The notes under the pieces: model-generated | Database searches by the model: none | What the model was told of the DNA's origin: nothing | The model's input: the letters and a program-made list of their open reading frames with translations, nothing else | Assembly: GCF_032854445.1 (NCBI RefSeq) | Contig: NC_088296.1 | Span: forward strand, 11,198,706-11,262,705 | Direction of reading: 5' to 3' | DNA length: 64,000 bases | Source of the DNA: Liolophura sinensis | Taxonomy: Eukaryota; Mollusca; Polyplacophora; Chitonida; Chitonidae | Translations under genes and position numbers: made by a program | Shown here: positions 48,383 through 62,613 of the stretch, one piece after another | How the letters are laid out: every line of letters begins with the position of its first letter | Numbering within the stretch: the stretch's first letter is position 1

Positions 48383-49787
48383 ATAGTAATTTTGTTTACA
48401 GACACAAATTTTAAAGTGAAGACACACATAACTCCGCAATCTCCATTCAGCATTTCTTTTGTAACACCATTTGTTGCTTCAAATATTGCCCAATGTCTGT
48501 GCCTGCGGGTTGCTTTAGTACCTGGCACTCCAACACGAAAAAGCTGGCAAAGTCACACATTAATTTATACGGACATAGCTCCGTGTAAGTCCTGCTGTGT
48601 TGATGTTTTATTAGATAAGCCAAATTGCTAGGAAAAAAATTGTTTTTCAATCCTCTTAATGACAGACGTACATAGAGATCAGATAATTTAAACTGGCCAC
48701 AGAAAATCAAGAGGGCATTTCACATGCCGCGGTCAATAGGTTTCTCCAAATTTCGTAATTGCACTTCTTGTAACCCCGTGGATAAAACGTGGTCTGAAAC
48801 CCTGAAGAGTTGGAAACAATTCGGGATTTCGCAAACATCAAAAAGTCGAAAAAAAGGACAAAATAGCATCATTTTCGGTAATTCCTTTGACAAAAGCTCT
48901 TTAGATCAAAGAATCAGCAAAGTTTGGTCTGCCTTCAGGGTTGCGGGACAAAAAATGTGTATTTTCTAGATTGATGTCTCTCTCTCTCTCTTCTATTTCC
49001 TGGGACTTTTCCGACTGTATTTAATTCCGAAAAAAACCCTTGTCTCGTCGTTACACGCCGTCCGATGTGTTTCCCTGGCATCTTGTCTGCGGCGTGAATC
49101 CAATCCCCAAGAGTGGTGTCAAATTCCATTGGGTCGAGTCATTGTCAACAAACAACGGTCTTAATCTAATCACTGTCTTCAATAACCACCTAAATAATTT
49201 CAAATTTGGTCCAAAGTGGGGGCTGTTTTGCAATCAAATGGCTTTTGACGGCGTAAACGTGGGAGGAATTGTACAGTTTACGGTTATATTCACATTGAAA
49301 TGGCTTTGCAAGGACACATTTCTTGGGGACGTTGCAGACAGTTGATACACAACCCCTTCCCTTAAATTTCTAAGGTCTAAGCTAGACGTTAAATGTTCAA
49401 CTTGTGACATGTATCTTCAAATTACAAGGTAAGCAAATTCAAATTTGACGTGAAAGTTGGAAGTTACAACTTGTAACTTTAAAGCAAAGCAAGACCACAC
49501 AAGACACCACCGACCATTCCGTGCCACCAAGGCCAGTCTTAAGCTTCACCGTGAAATGAATCCACACCTTAAGTGACCTAGTGATTGAGAGGCAAATACA
49601 TAAACTTCTATGACTGAGCATCACATGCCCAATAATATTAAACCTGAATCCAACATAATTTGATAAATCAAATGTGGAGACAAGTAGCAATTTACCAATG
49701 AAATGGATGCTCTGTTTTGGGGGGGGGGGTTTGAATTCGCGATAATTTTTCTCCTTCTATGGCATGCTTACAAATCAAAATGGTGTT

Positions 49788-49860
49788 CCAGCAATCTTCG
49801 AATGTTTGTAGGTTTCTCCCGGGCTCTGCTCTGTTTCCTCACTCAATCAAATAAATAAAC
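49788..49860 (+). repeat. SINE family 1, internally deleted fragment
   Basis: CAGCAATCTTCGAATGTTTG, then TTTCTCCCGGGCTCTGC, TTTCCTCACTCAATCAAATA and AATAAA. The segment between the CCCACCATAATG motif and the tail is deleted. Confidence 0.7.
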
Positions 49861-50932
49861 TGAAAGACTATCCACCTGGGCCCACTTTCGTAAGTTTTCG
49901 TGAATCAGTGTTTCGTAATTTTTCTCGTAAATGACGTCGCGTTATGACACAATAAACTATACAACGTTTTAACGTTACGAGAAACATAACTTGAAAAGTT
50001 TTGTGAAAGTAACCTTTGCATAGGACTCTAGTCTTATGGTTTCCTAGAACCCAAAATTATGTGAAAAATTTTATCATGATGATCGGTAAAACATCCCGAG
50101 CCTAACTTTATTCCGATCTGAACTGGGAGTCTGGCTCAGATTTCACAAGTGTACAGGCTTCCAAGTATGGTTAAGACACCATGGTAACGTAGGGAACGGG
50201 GAATTCTAATAAACAGCATTAATACAAAATCACAGCAGTAATTTGTCGCCTAGCAGATTATGATCTTCTAGAAAGACATTGCTCACTGACTGATTTGAAA
50301 CATTCTGGTTTAAAAGACAAAATGGAACATTTGACAGTCACATTACCTCTAATCACTGGACTCTTTCTTATAGCTTGGTAGCTGGCGGGAAAAATTGCTA
50401 GGGTATTCTTCAGTTGAGATTCTCAGATGGGACAATTTTATCGCCATATTGTATCTATTATATAACAGTTTGACTATACACGACTGTCATGTCACGGTAC
50501 TTGACACTAAACTTATCAGCAAGAAATCCCGTCCAGGGCGTTCGATCTTTTATACAGTATAATATCGAAACGTCGCCAAAGTACAAGTTAAGCTCATGAT
50601 AACACGTACCTAAACCTGCCACCCCATTTTAAGTCAACGCTTTTGTTTAATAGTACATATTCTATATCGAACGCTTGCCTCGCAGAACTCTGAGAGCATT
50701 GGTCTCGCAGGCTGAGTAATTTACCGACCAGTTCATATACTTATCGATGCCCTGGGTCTGGTCCACGTTCTCCTACAAGCCAATAACCTATAATTGGCTA
50801 GCAAATGGAAATTATTGGCTTTCATCTACTATTGGTTTCCCGCTTGAACAAGTGTCTGCAGGAAGATGAACAGACACAGCAGGGGCGGAAGCACATTAAG
50901 GTTGATATTCACGTCTTTATGCAGGGCATAAT

Positions 50933-50936
<4 letters not shown>

Positions 50937-51019
<83 letters not shown>
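50937..51019. repeat. (TA)n microsatellite, about 41 units
   Basis: An uninterrupted TA tract of 83 bp. It creates open frames of YIYIYI on both strands that are not genes. Confidence 0.98.
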
Positions 51020-51021
<2 letters not shown>

Positions 51022-52720
51022 CGTGTGTTGGCAAATACGAGGACTGCATTTACAACCCATGTCATTGTAGGCCTGCAATACAGCTTTATGGTCAGCTTGC
51101 TGTATTGACAACATCATAGAAGCAATTTCGTTTTGAACCTAACACAGAAGAGGCATTAGGGTAAATGGGTTCAGCAGAACAATGACCACAGCTTGATAAC
51201 TGGTGACATGTCGTATGTAAATTGTCAACCGGATGTTGTGTGACAGGAGCTAGTTAGTTGTCCATGGCGCGCAACCCATTATAAACTTCGTCATCTTTTT
51301 ATTTTCTCAGTTCGGCGGTGTGCATTCGAATTTTGATTATGCTTCCACGGCTGATTCATAATGACCAAAGTTTATCCATTCCTCTTCCAAAGTGCGATGG
51401 CTCCGTGGTCGTGAGTTCGAGTCTCACTCGAGCCAGTGTTCTCACGGCTCACATTTATATCAGTGGATCAGGGTTCCCATTTTGCTTCGCTAATTTCCCC
51501 GCCATCCTGTTTACTCCCTGCTTACATACAACTGAAAACTACTAACCTATAAAGGTAAACAGTTCTAATCTAACACAAATTAACTCCTCCCCAACAAAGT
51601 CGAAAAAGGATTATTACAGGATATTTGCCACTTAAAATATCAAACACTGAACATATATCTTAAAAAGACTTAAAAGCAAGATATTGATAAATATCAGATA
51701 ACCAGATATATACATCTCTCAGGACACTTTTCATTCAATTCTATCAGACCAAAATTACTGAAATCTGACATGTTTGACGTTGACGGTAATATTGACTCAA
51801 CCAGTTAAAGTTTAAGCATGACTTCTGAAGACTACTTCAATTATGTATAACGCGAGTGGCATGTATCGATTCCTATAAACGATTCGAATACACAAAGCTC
51901 GATGTTCTAAGAACCATTTAATCAGCGAGCCAGAACCTTCCCCCACCCGCCCAATAATAACCAACCTAATCCATCCACCCCCAACTTGTCTGCTCTTAGT
52001 AATTATGAGGTCGTGGTGCTCGCATGGTCATTGGAGTACACCGTTTAGTCAGCCATCTCGCGGAGGGTTATAGCATTAAAAGGATGCTCCCTGTCCCATA
52101 AATTCCCTACCATCTATAATGTTGAATAAGACGGGATCGGATTGCGGTTGTAAAATTTATGAGCCGTCTCAAGTTGTAATTACCAGACGATGGGGGACTT
52201 AGAGGGACACCAATATTTCTTTCCCAGTACCCAGCTTCTTTTGAAGAAGATAACGTGGAGAAATATTTCAACGGCGTCCACTATCACTGGCTAATGTTGG
52301 AGGGGCAATCATTGCCAAATTATCCAAAAATCTGACAAAATCATTGGCAGGGGCTTTAATTAAGTTCGCAGACTGAGACCTTCAGATGTGCGGCTGATAT
52401 ATGGAGATTCTCTGAGAATTCGTTCAACTGCACTGACCTGCATACTCTATTTTATGAGCTACAAGCACTTCTGGGAATTCCTCTTCTATACCATGGGTAG
52501 GCAGTATAGTCCTTAATTAAAACATAGTCGATTGTTAAAGGAATGTGTTACCTTTAAAATCTTTTAAACAAACACAAATAAATCTAGCCCTTGTTGTGGA
52601 TAAGAAAAAACTTATCAAAACAGTCCGGTGAATATGATCAGTAAATACTTAACGTGCAATAACAAACCAGTAATGGATTGGTATAAACATCAATATAATA
52701 CATGTATATATATTATAATA

Positions 52721-52893
52721 TTTGGTGTTCTACGTCGTACTCAACAATATTTCACTTATACAACGGCGTCCGGCATTATGGTGGGAGTAAACCGGGCAGA
52801 GCCCGGGGGAAACCCACGACCATCCGCAGGTTGCTGTCAAACCTTCCCACATACGGCCGGAGAGGAAGCCAGCATGAACTGGACTTAAACTTA
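52721..52893 (-). mobile_element. SINE family 1, copy lacking the tRNA-like head
   Basis: GGTGTTCTACGTCGTACTCA, TTTCACTTATACAACGGCGT, AAACCGGGCAGAGCCCGGGG and CATCCGCAGGTTGCTGTC, through GAGGAAGCCAGCATGAACTG, match the reverse of the full-length copies. It stops at the box-B side (GGACTTAAACTTACAG), and the AAAT tail is also missing. Confidence 0.9.
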
Positions 52894-54015
52894 CAGCCAA
52901 TTAATATAATATAAAGCGGTAATAATATTGCCGCACCACACTGTCACGCAGTAATAACTTGTGATATCGAGTAAGACAATATTCCAATTTCATTAAAAGT
53001 GTTAAATTTTGCCTATCTCGGTTTCAAGTATTGCATTAATATGTTTATTAAGTAACTTTTAATAACTTTGGAATGCAAACACTTAGCTTAAATACATTAG
53101 ATCACTGCATTAGCAAAAATGCACTACTATTTGTACGTCTTTCATTCCCTTAATTTTGCGTTCGCCTGCAGTCAAAAGAGATCAGTCCTCCACAACATCC
53201 GGAGAAGAAACAATATTATTCTTCCTGGGGTATCATATTTGCGTGCAGCCGCAGTTCCGTACATTTACATAGCTTTACGTTTACGTTGTATAAAAAGAAA
53301 GCCTTTTGATCTAGAAAAAATGACCCTGTGATTTAGTCCACCAATGCCGTGGGACTAGTTTTCCGGCAAGAATATTTCTTTTGACAAATCATTGCGCAGG
53401 AAGTAATCGGAAGCCGCTGTTGGAGAGAAAACTGCGCAGGTCAACCAGTATGCTTTAGCTGGGCTCTGGAATAGTCGCGGCTTCCTATTGATGTGAACTT
53501 GTGAAGATAAAATCGCACGACGTATAATAAATCATCTTAAGAATAATAAATCACGCAGACAAAATTATAAGACATTCTGGCAGATAATAAAGTGGCTCTC
53601 TTGCGCACAATTTCAGGTGAGAACATTTAGGTTTCCGCAAAAGTGGTGAAAGTTTATCGGGACAGCTGTCGGTGAACGCCTGAAATAACACTTCCCAGTT
53701 ATTTTTATTTACATAAAGGCGATATCATGGCGTATGTTTGACGGTATCCCGGATCTACAGTATAGTCTTCTCTCTGCATGAGACACGCGCCCAGACAACT
53801 ACATGTGTGTTATAGCTCTTCTAATTCATGTATAATTAGGATTTCTCTAAAACTGAAAAATCTGTTATTTTCTCCGCTTATTTACATATACATGATATAC
53901 ATAGAGTTTTAGCAAAAATCAGACAACAGCCCCACAAATCGTGAGGCAAAAAAGACGACGTTTCTAAAGATTTTCGTTTGCACTTCTGCAGGCCTATTGT
54001 TCTTGTCTTCTTCAT

Positions 54016-54194
<179 letters not shown>

Positions 54195-57100
54195 TATTCA
54201 CAACTGTCAAGAATTTGGCTGTCGCGGAGAACAAACCAAACATTAAGTTGTGTCCTACTGAGAACGATCCAATGCTTAGGAACTAGCCCGGTACCGGAAA
54301 GTTGCGGTGGCAAAGCCATAATTATTCCAGACATTTATTATGTAAATAAATGAAATGATGTATTAAAAACATTTTCAAGACTAAAATACATGTTCACTGG
54401 AAGAAAATATCAACTAAAATCTGTGAACACACATGGTACATCTATCAACTGGGCAGTAGACCACTGTGTAAATATTTATAAAAGGTTTGGATTCGCTTTT
54501 ATTTCTTACGAGTAAATCTCTGGTATATAAAAATGAAGACAACTCATCCGATAAGTAGATGAGTTCATTTTCTAAGCGAGGATGTAAAGAGTTGTGTGAA
54601 CCGTCAAAGATCTTTATGTGATATTCTAAACAAAGTTAGCGTCAATGACCTCATTACCTTTGTCGTGTGATTCTCAGAAGACCATATTGTGCATCTGTGT
54701 TTTTCTGCAGTCTTTTAATAGTAGAATCCAACTAACTTCTGCTGTGTCCATCAAGGAAAACCCACAGTATAAGCTTCAAACTGCTCATTGAACTGAGAGA
54801 CGTTCAGCGTCGAACAAAGGCATATAACAATCCACTTCCCAAGTATAAAAAAGTAAATTTACACCTTTTTTCTCCATTTTCCTAGTTTCCCTTTTTTTTA
54901 TTGTTAAATCGTTTTGAAATTACGAATCCTTGGTGCATCCATGCCATCATCGTGAACATGTATGGTTCATTCTCGTTGTTATTTAGTTGCACAAATCCTG
55001 CAGTTCTCGATGTCTGTAGATCACAGAAAATTGTGCGAATATTACATTTGCATGCGATTTGCCAACAAGTCACTATCACCACAAAGGATGTTTGGTTTTG
55101 CGCTTCGGGATGGAGTCTCCGTTCAGGCCGAGGTTACAGCCTCTAAAATTTCTCATTTTTTGCTGGTGCTGAAAATTAAGAAATCCCTGGATGAGGACGT
55201 TTCTTTGTCTTAGCGCGATTGCATTTTTTTCCGATTTTGTTTTTGACATTATTTTAAATTTCTCATTTCACAGTTGCAAACTTTTGTATCATTTAGAATT
55301 AGTGTCGAACAATAACTCATTGTAGTGAAAAAAATTAGCTCCGTCTAACTTCAGCTCCATAATGTAAAAACGATAACTAGGTCAGGTTTTGGTGGTTCGG
55401 TACATTATTGCTTCTTCTCATATAGTCCATATAATGTTGATGTGCCTCTACCGTCACCAAGCAATCTTGCAAACCATAAGCGGACATTTTCAGTTGTAAG
55501 GATTCTAAATGAACAAAATGGCGGAGGCGTAAACTGCAAAGTGAAGTGCTGATGAGACAAACAAAGTTTTATATACTGAACAAACTGTAAATAAATCCAC
55601 CGCAGGCTGCGACAGAAAATAGCTCCGTTGGTTTCCCAGCTCTGATTCATTGCCCAGACCATTAAGCATGAATGGTCTTTTATTTTCGTGTAAGTGCACG
55701 CTGTAAAATGTTTAGCATAACAGCAAATCCCGAGGTTCCCATGATGTTTTTCAAGCTTTTTGTTACATTAAAAGCCTTCTCGTCAAATCGCGAGTAGATT
55801 CTTGTAAACTGGCCATACCGATACTAAACTTAATTTACTGCCACTGTATAGCAATAAGCACTGAGTCAACGCTAGCATTTTGCCTAGGATTTATATCGTG
55901 GTTCAGCAATAAAACGATTTACGCCGTCTGTCCACGCGAGATGTGACGTGAATTATGGCTCTCTGGCGGAACGTGCAATCATACAAAGATCTCAGTATCG
56001 TGGCGTTATGGCAGGTTTGTGAGACCTGTGGGTGGAACACGGAAAACGCTCAAACCATCAAACCTAGTTTTCTCCACCTCAGTGTCAGTTCATCGCATCA
56101 TACATAGTGGTGTCGACAAGAGTTTACAATGCGGTGCCCTCTTCCATAGCTATAACGACTGAGCCTGAACAGTATTAAAGGTACACAGGTATTTCTAGAC
56201 TGTCGAAATGATAGTTATAATCCGACTGACTGATGTCAAGGGAAAGAAGAGGGGGGTGGGGGGATACGGGAAGCAATATATATGAACACGAATGTTGTTG
56301 AGGGAAAGATGATTGTATTTTTCCAGTCGTATTTATCACTACATATGTGTTATACTAGCAATATAAAACAATATTGAAACTATATGAAGACATGATATTT
56401 GTTTGTGTATATCGATTTCAACATAACAGCCAAGGTCAACACTGGAAGCATGGGTCGGTGGGGATTCAGAGTTGTTTCTAGAAGCGTTGGTAGGAAAAAG
56501 GAATTCAGTCGTTAGAAATCGCCTAAAATGAGCTTCCTCCGAGGATTGACCGGCTTAACCAACAAAAGTTAGGAATTTTTATGAAAAAATGGACTAATAT
56601 GTAATTCATCCATTCTGTCTATACTATATTCAGTCACGAAGAATCGCCCAAAACGCGTGTCTGCAGCTATCTGAAATACCAGACTTTCCGGGGTTTGGGC
56701 GGTCTCTTGACCATCGCCTATTGGGCTACGATGTACAATGTAGTGCAATGTGTCACTAGAAAGCGCCTAGAAAGCATCTCCGGCTACGGACATATGCGGC
56801 CCTGGCCGCCGTTACCTGTTGGGTTGGGATAGTCGATCCCTTCTAGAAAACTACTGGCGACGTTTGCGGTTTCACTGTTTTTTTGTTCAGCTTTTATTTT
56901 AACAAGTACCAAACACTCAGCATGAAGAAAACCAGAATGCTAACAAAATCTTATTTCTTTTCTGTATCGCAGGAAACTATTTAGGCATCAGCTACCTGAC
57001 GGCTCCATATAATCACAAAAGCTGGAAGGTTTTGGACAACGTATATCGCAAAATTACAAGAGTTAAATAGGGGATAACAACCTACACATGTGGCAAAATA

Positions 57101-58212
57101 CCCCTGTTTTACATCCAAAGCTTTTTATCTGACTCGCGGAGTTCCCTTTGACGCACTGTACTGAATCTTAAACTAATTTAGTCACTAGGCCTTTATAAGG
57201 CGTAGACGTACGTAAAAGAGTCAGGTCTTAAAACGGACACAAACTTATTTTGTGCTGTCAAGCTCGTCTGGAGTACTTCCGCAGAAGAAGATTTGGTGCC
57301 AATTGATTGGACCGTATATCACCCGCATTGACCAATAGATCAAGCGAAATCTGTGGCGCATCGATACACTATCAGGCTAGCTCAAATTGCATTTACATTT
57401 GACAGAAGTGCTTGGCCACGATCGAATGAATGGATCTCCGCTGGAAAACAAACACTGAAGGTCTTCCGAGACAAAAGTGATTTTAAGTAATTGGTATATT
57501 TATTTACCTACCGCACAAGGTGCCAATATTAAAGGCAGTTTTGTTGATAAGATGTGATAACCAAATTTCGGTGAAAGATTCGGTAGTAAAGAAAGTTTTC
57601 CCTGGCATTAGAAAATGTAAAAGTAGGCATACAAAAAGTAAGAATGAAAATGAACCTCTGATCACAAAACCTCCAATACAGCTGTGGTCTTAAAACTAAT
57701 AATATTCGTTTAATTCGTGTAAACCGTTTATTTATTATTCTTTCCCTGCTTGATTTATATGCACGGGAGTAGATACTGAACAGGATTTTGATTTAGAACT
57801 CACGTTCTAAGTGTTAAGACTCCATATACAACACTCTTATTTATGAATACATCGCATTAGTGTATAGCCCCTCTAGCGTTCTGCTATATTATGGCTTGGA
57901 ATGCATCTACATCATTGCCTTTGTTCTGATGTGAGACAATTGAAATATTACTTAATTAGCACTTACTTTCCCCTCTTACCACAAAGCTGGGCTCCAATGA
58001 AATTAATGAATAAGTTAACACTTAAAATTCGGTATTGGTGCTAATTTAAGGTGGCTTTTTTTAAATTTTAAGTGACATTGGAAACTCAAGAACGCCTCTC
58101 TCTTTAATCCAACTGTATATATATATATATATGCTATTTATATATAGGAATTAATGTTATCTTTATGTTAAACGAACATGCATTCCTCCTCATCCGACAG
58201 GGGCCCCCATTT

Positions 58213-58436
58213 AGCCTGTGGCCGAGTAGTTAGCGTGCCAGCTCGGCGCAATGACTCACGAGACTCTCACTACTGCAGTTCCATCTCATGCTGGCTTTCT
58301 CCCCGATCATATCTGGGAAGGTCTGGCACAACCTGAGGGGGATGGTGGGTTTTTCCTAGGTTCTGTCCAGTTTCCTCCCACCATAATGATGGCGGTCGTG
58401 GTATAAGTACAATACCAATCAAATAAATGAATAAAA
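58213..58436 (+). mobile_element. SINE family 1, near-full-length copy
   Basis: The head GCCTGTGGCCGAGTAGTTAG gives box A. Then come CAGTTCCATCTCATGCTGGC, CCTCCCACCATAATGATGGC, GGTCGTGGTATAAGTACAAT and ACCAATCAAATAAATGAAT. The CTTGAGTACGGCGTAAAAC segment is deleted just before the tail. Confidence 0.88.
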
Positions 58437-59329
58437 CCCTGATTGCATAACAATTGTTACACGAACTTCAGATTAAGGTTCTCCGTCTCCGTTCTTGTCA
58501 GATACGATGTTAGTAAGGTAATATGGTCAAGCTCCGTAGACATGCAAGATTTGCCAAAAGTAGGGTTCCTTGGAAGTAGAAATAGTCAATAGTCAATATC
58601 TAAGTCGAGGTAGAAGGGAGCGATTAACTTGGGACAAGTACACCGGAATGAGTGGAGGTGAAGTCCTTCTGAATAAAGCCTTGTATTCGGCCGGCTCCAT
58701 TAACTGCCATTTGCATGTCAAAATAGTTAATGTGGCGAAAATCCGTGCACTTCAAGCAGCCTCTTGTGCTCCAGGGACAATCCCAGAATGGACCCATGCG
58801 CTGGTCAAAAGATCCTCTTTTCATCAGCTACAACACTGATGTCGTTAGGCACAGTCTGTTTTCAGTGGGTTGGTGGCGAACATTAGTTGTGGGTACATGG
58901 ACCTGAAAGCCCCTGATCGCCCGAACGTCAAGTTACTGACGACCCGACTTAAGGGAGGACAACGTTCCAGAAAAAAACCGTTTACAATGCGGCTGAGTCA
59001 GGGCCTTGAAGCGACAACATTCGGACATCGATTTTGCTAAAACCGTCCAGAGACATGAATATTTCTGAGATCAGAATGGGCACTTCCATCAACCTATAGA
59101 GCCATGACTTGCAGCCAATAATTGTGTTCTGAGGAGATGAGGGCCTATGGTTACTGTGAAATGGACATCATATATATTCTCTATATAAGGCTGATGATTG
59201 GAGTATATGATATAAAGTTGGCCATAAGTTATCATAGCTGATACCGAACTGTGTTCGAAACACCATCATCAACTTTAAGGTGTAAAAAAGAGCACCACTC
59301 AAGTCGGTGGATAATTACAAAGTACAATG

Positions 59330-59577
59330 CACTCCAAAAATAATCTTTAAATTTTAACAGAAAGTCTGAGTGATGCTAAAATATATCCTGTTATTATAAC
59401 AGAATATTGTGTCATATTTGTACATAGTATCTTGTTAGTCTGATGGAATATTTATGTTGAATCAACAGAATATGCGTGTTATATATAACAGAATAACCTG
59501 TTCTATTAGCAGAATACACTCTAGCATAACTCACACAACAGACTTTCTGTTAAATGTAACAGATTATTTTTTGAGAG
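59330..59577. mobile_element. Mariner-type MITE, intact 248-bp copy
   Basis: The ends CACTCCAAAAATAATCT and AGATTATTTTTTGAGAG are inverted. Inversion continues inward as TTTAACAGAAAGTCTG / CAGACTTTCTGTTAAA, giving about 40-bp inverted repeats. TA follows the right end (59578-59579), while the left flank is TG, a probable mutated TA. It is collinear with the interrupted copy at 13337-14643. Confidence 0.88.
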
Positions 59578-62413
59578 TACCTATGAATGGCTTAGTTACA
59601 AGATATTCACATTTCCTCTGAATGCGCAGAATGACTTTATGGTTCAGATTGTTAAGTTGTCCATAAAAATGCATTTTAAAGCTCTTTAGAAACACAAGCT
59701 GAACTCAGTAAAGTCAAAATAAGCAGCATAAATACTGTAAAACCGAACATCTTCCAAATGAAAGGTTTTACTTAATTATCATTTCATTCATCCACCTTAC
59801 ATAGGTTTTTGTGAAGTTTGATTAAATTTTTGCATAAAATCCTATGCGATAGCATCAAAAAGATAATGTTGGAGCATATCTGTTCTTCAAAAGGTACATT
59901 TGACATGGCAAAATTTTAGGTAAAATACAGTAGTTCAAAAATCACTGCGTTATTTACACACAGTCTGGTATAAAAATTCGATAGAAAGCCGTTTTACTCC
60001 GCTGAATCTATTTACCGTTACTTGTAACGCATACAATCAAACGTCTTGGAACATCCCATGCATTGCAGGACAGATCGCAGACTGTCTAACATTCGCCTGT
60101 AAATGAACCGTTCTCAATAGTTAGCAACTTCCCGAAATCTTGTATGTACGTCAAGTTAAAGCATGGTGACCCTGAAAGACCTATATCCTATTCCTATGCC
60201 AAGTCACTTAGTGTCCGGCTGTAGCTTGACATTCTTGTTGAGCCCTGACACAGTTGGAATGAACCTTAGCCCAGGGGTGATGTGATCTCGTCATTGATTT
60301 GGAGAGTATGGTCTCCAGAAAACCGCAGATCTTCCCTATCAAAATGGGCAACGAGCTGGTGCATCTGTCCCAGAAACACTGTTTTGCAGGTGACAGTTGT
60401 GTTTTGGGAAAACAAGGTGAATAATTGCATAATATAGTGTATACATATCTGAAAATCTCACACCTTAATTCAAGCAAGCGGCTTAATAAACAGAATGCTT
60501 TCGAACTTCTGACGTAACTGATAACTTACTAATTGAATAAAATAAAGGCATAGTTGAATACAAATATTAAAACCACAATACATGAGAAAGTATACACCTA
60601 TAAAATCCGGAATTCGGAATTTACTTCATTGCGTAAAGTGCATTGCTGGTGAATAGAAATTTAACACCAACGAAATGTTAATTCAGTAGCACTGAATTAT
60701 TTTTCCCCTAAATCAGACAGAAATCCCTTGGTTATAACATCAATCTAACATGCTCCCAAAGATTAATGCGCCTTGAATTTAAATTCATTCCTCTCATCGC
60801 ATTTGTTGGCCTCTGATATTTCCAAATCAATATGAATTCATATCTCACAACAGCCAAGAATTGTGCGCGTTTTGTAAGGCGATTATAAATGTGGAATTCG
60901 CCTGGGACACAAACACAACTGGAACAAAAACAAAGTTATTGGCTACACATTTATTTCTTGCCCAAAGTACTTCAATGGCATTTGATATTTTAATGTCAAG
61001 CCGATTACATTAGCATCTGGCGTTTTCAACAATGGCTTAGAATGTCAAGGCACTTAAATTGTCCAAAGAGTGAAGAATTGACAGAAGCAGACCGAGACAT
61101 GCATAAGAGGGGTATAACTCAGTCCCTTTTGGAATAACTCTTGAATATGCCTAAGGACCTCCATGAACCTCTGAATGGAAACCCCAAACATAAACACATC
61201 ACAGAACCCAAACATTTTTTCCAGGGTAAATCGACGGACCATTAATTAGTATGCACGAATTAATAGATATGTCCTGTTAATAATTCATAACTATAACTTT
61301 CGTTTCCTCTGCATGGATTTTGCATTCGCAACATTATGTTTTTTTGTTTGGTGAAGATCACTCAATTATTATTTTTAACATGAATTCTTACACTTGTCCC
61401 GTTTAACGTTTACCGGAAAGTGACCACTCTTTAGATGTCTAATTTAGGGCGTCGAGGCGATGATAGTGGTACCCGTCATTCACGTATCAAAAATCGTAGC
61501 TGCATTTTTGACGTCGTTTGAGGCCACAGCGATGAACAATGGCCACTTTGAGGTCGCGGTGTTCCGAAATCCATAGACTATCCACATTTTTTACGGTTTA
61601 TTCCTGACAGAACATGATTTCATACACCGACAAATGTGATGTGTGCATAGCTTTGAGCTGCTTTGTAACGGCCGGGGGAAGGAAGCCCCTTTTTGCAAAT
61701 AAGTTGGTGAGTAACTCATTGGAAGTCCGTGACTGACCGCCATTGCATAATTTAAAAAAAAAACCAATAAATAAATGAGGATGACAAGTGTCAAAAATCA
61801 ACAAAATGATACAGTAAACGGTAAATCCTAAGAACTGTATACATTTAATTGTTACAAAAAAATATTGTTGAATTATGTAAATTACGGGTGATATCTTAAA
61901 TGCCAAAGACAATTAGTCGATTGTCCTCCTGTGTGAGACAGCTGGATTGTTTAGTAAAGCTAGAAGATTTTCATAATTTCAGTTTCTACGATGTTAGAAT
62001 TTGCAATTAATTTAATGGATCCAAACTCCTGCGTTGATTCCACACACGGTAAGAGCATTTAAGATTGTTTTGTTGGGCTGGCGATTGTCTGGGAGTCGGG
62101 AGAGGGTCGGGAACTAATAACCCAACACGTCTGGTTTAATTATAACTCTTCAAAGTAGGTCACGCTGACAACCGGGCGCTGTACTACTCGAATTTGTGGC
62201 TATTGGGAGAGCTCAGGAGCTGACCTCCAAATTAGTCAAATTTGCACGAAAACACATGTTCCGTTCCACGCCCGACAAAGCCTGTTTTCAGAAACACCAT
62301 GGTGTATCCGCGCTAAAGAAATGTGAAATTCACAGATGCGGCAAAACCATTTTTAACCAGAACCTTTTATTCAGTTTAACTCCGCGGCGATCAAAGGCTA
62401 GAAGTAGCTAAAT

Positions 62414-62613
62414 NNNNNNNNNNNNNNNNNNNNNNNNNNNNNNNNNNNNNNNNNNNNNNNNNNNNNNNNNNNNNNNNNNNNNNNNNNNNNNNNNNNNNNN
62501 NNNNNNNNNNNNNNNNNNNNNNNNNNNNNNNNNNNNNNNNNNNNNNNNNNNNNNNNNNNNNNNNNNNNNNNNNNNNNNNNNNNNNNNNNNNNNNNNNNNN
62601 NNNNNNNNNNNNN
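62414..62613. other. Assembly gap (200 N)
   Basis: Exactly 200 consecutive N, a standard placeholder length, so true distance across it is unknown. Periodic open frames of X here are artefacts. Confidence 1.

Larger units (their letters stand above)
46249..50936. other. No gene recognised (outside small repeats)
   Basis: The longest non-repeat open frame of the window (46402-46857, minus, 151 codons) lies here. It has no motif that I recognise and no good splice or start context. A run of 11 G lies near 49719-49731. Confidence 0.5.

Noticed and set aside
50805-51119. Open frames rich in YIYIYI
   Set aside because: They are translations of the (TA)n tract; the same holds for the frames at 53878-54353.
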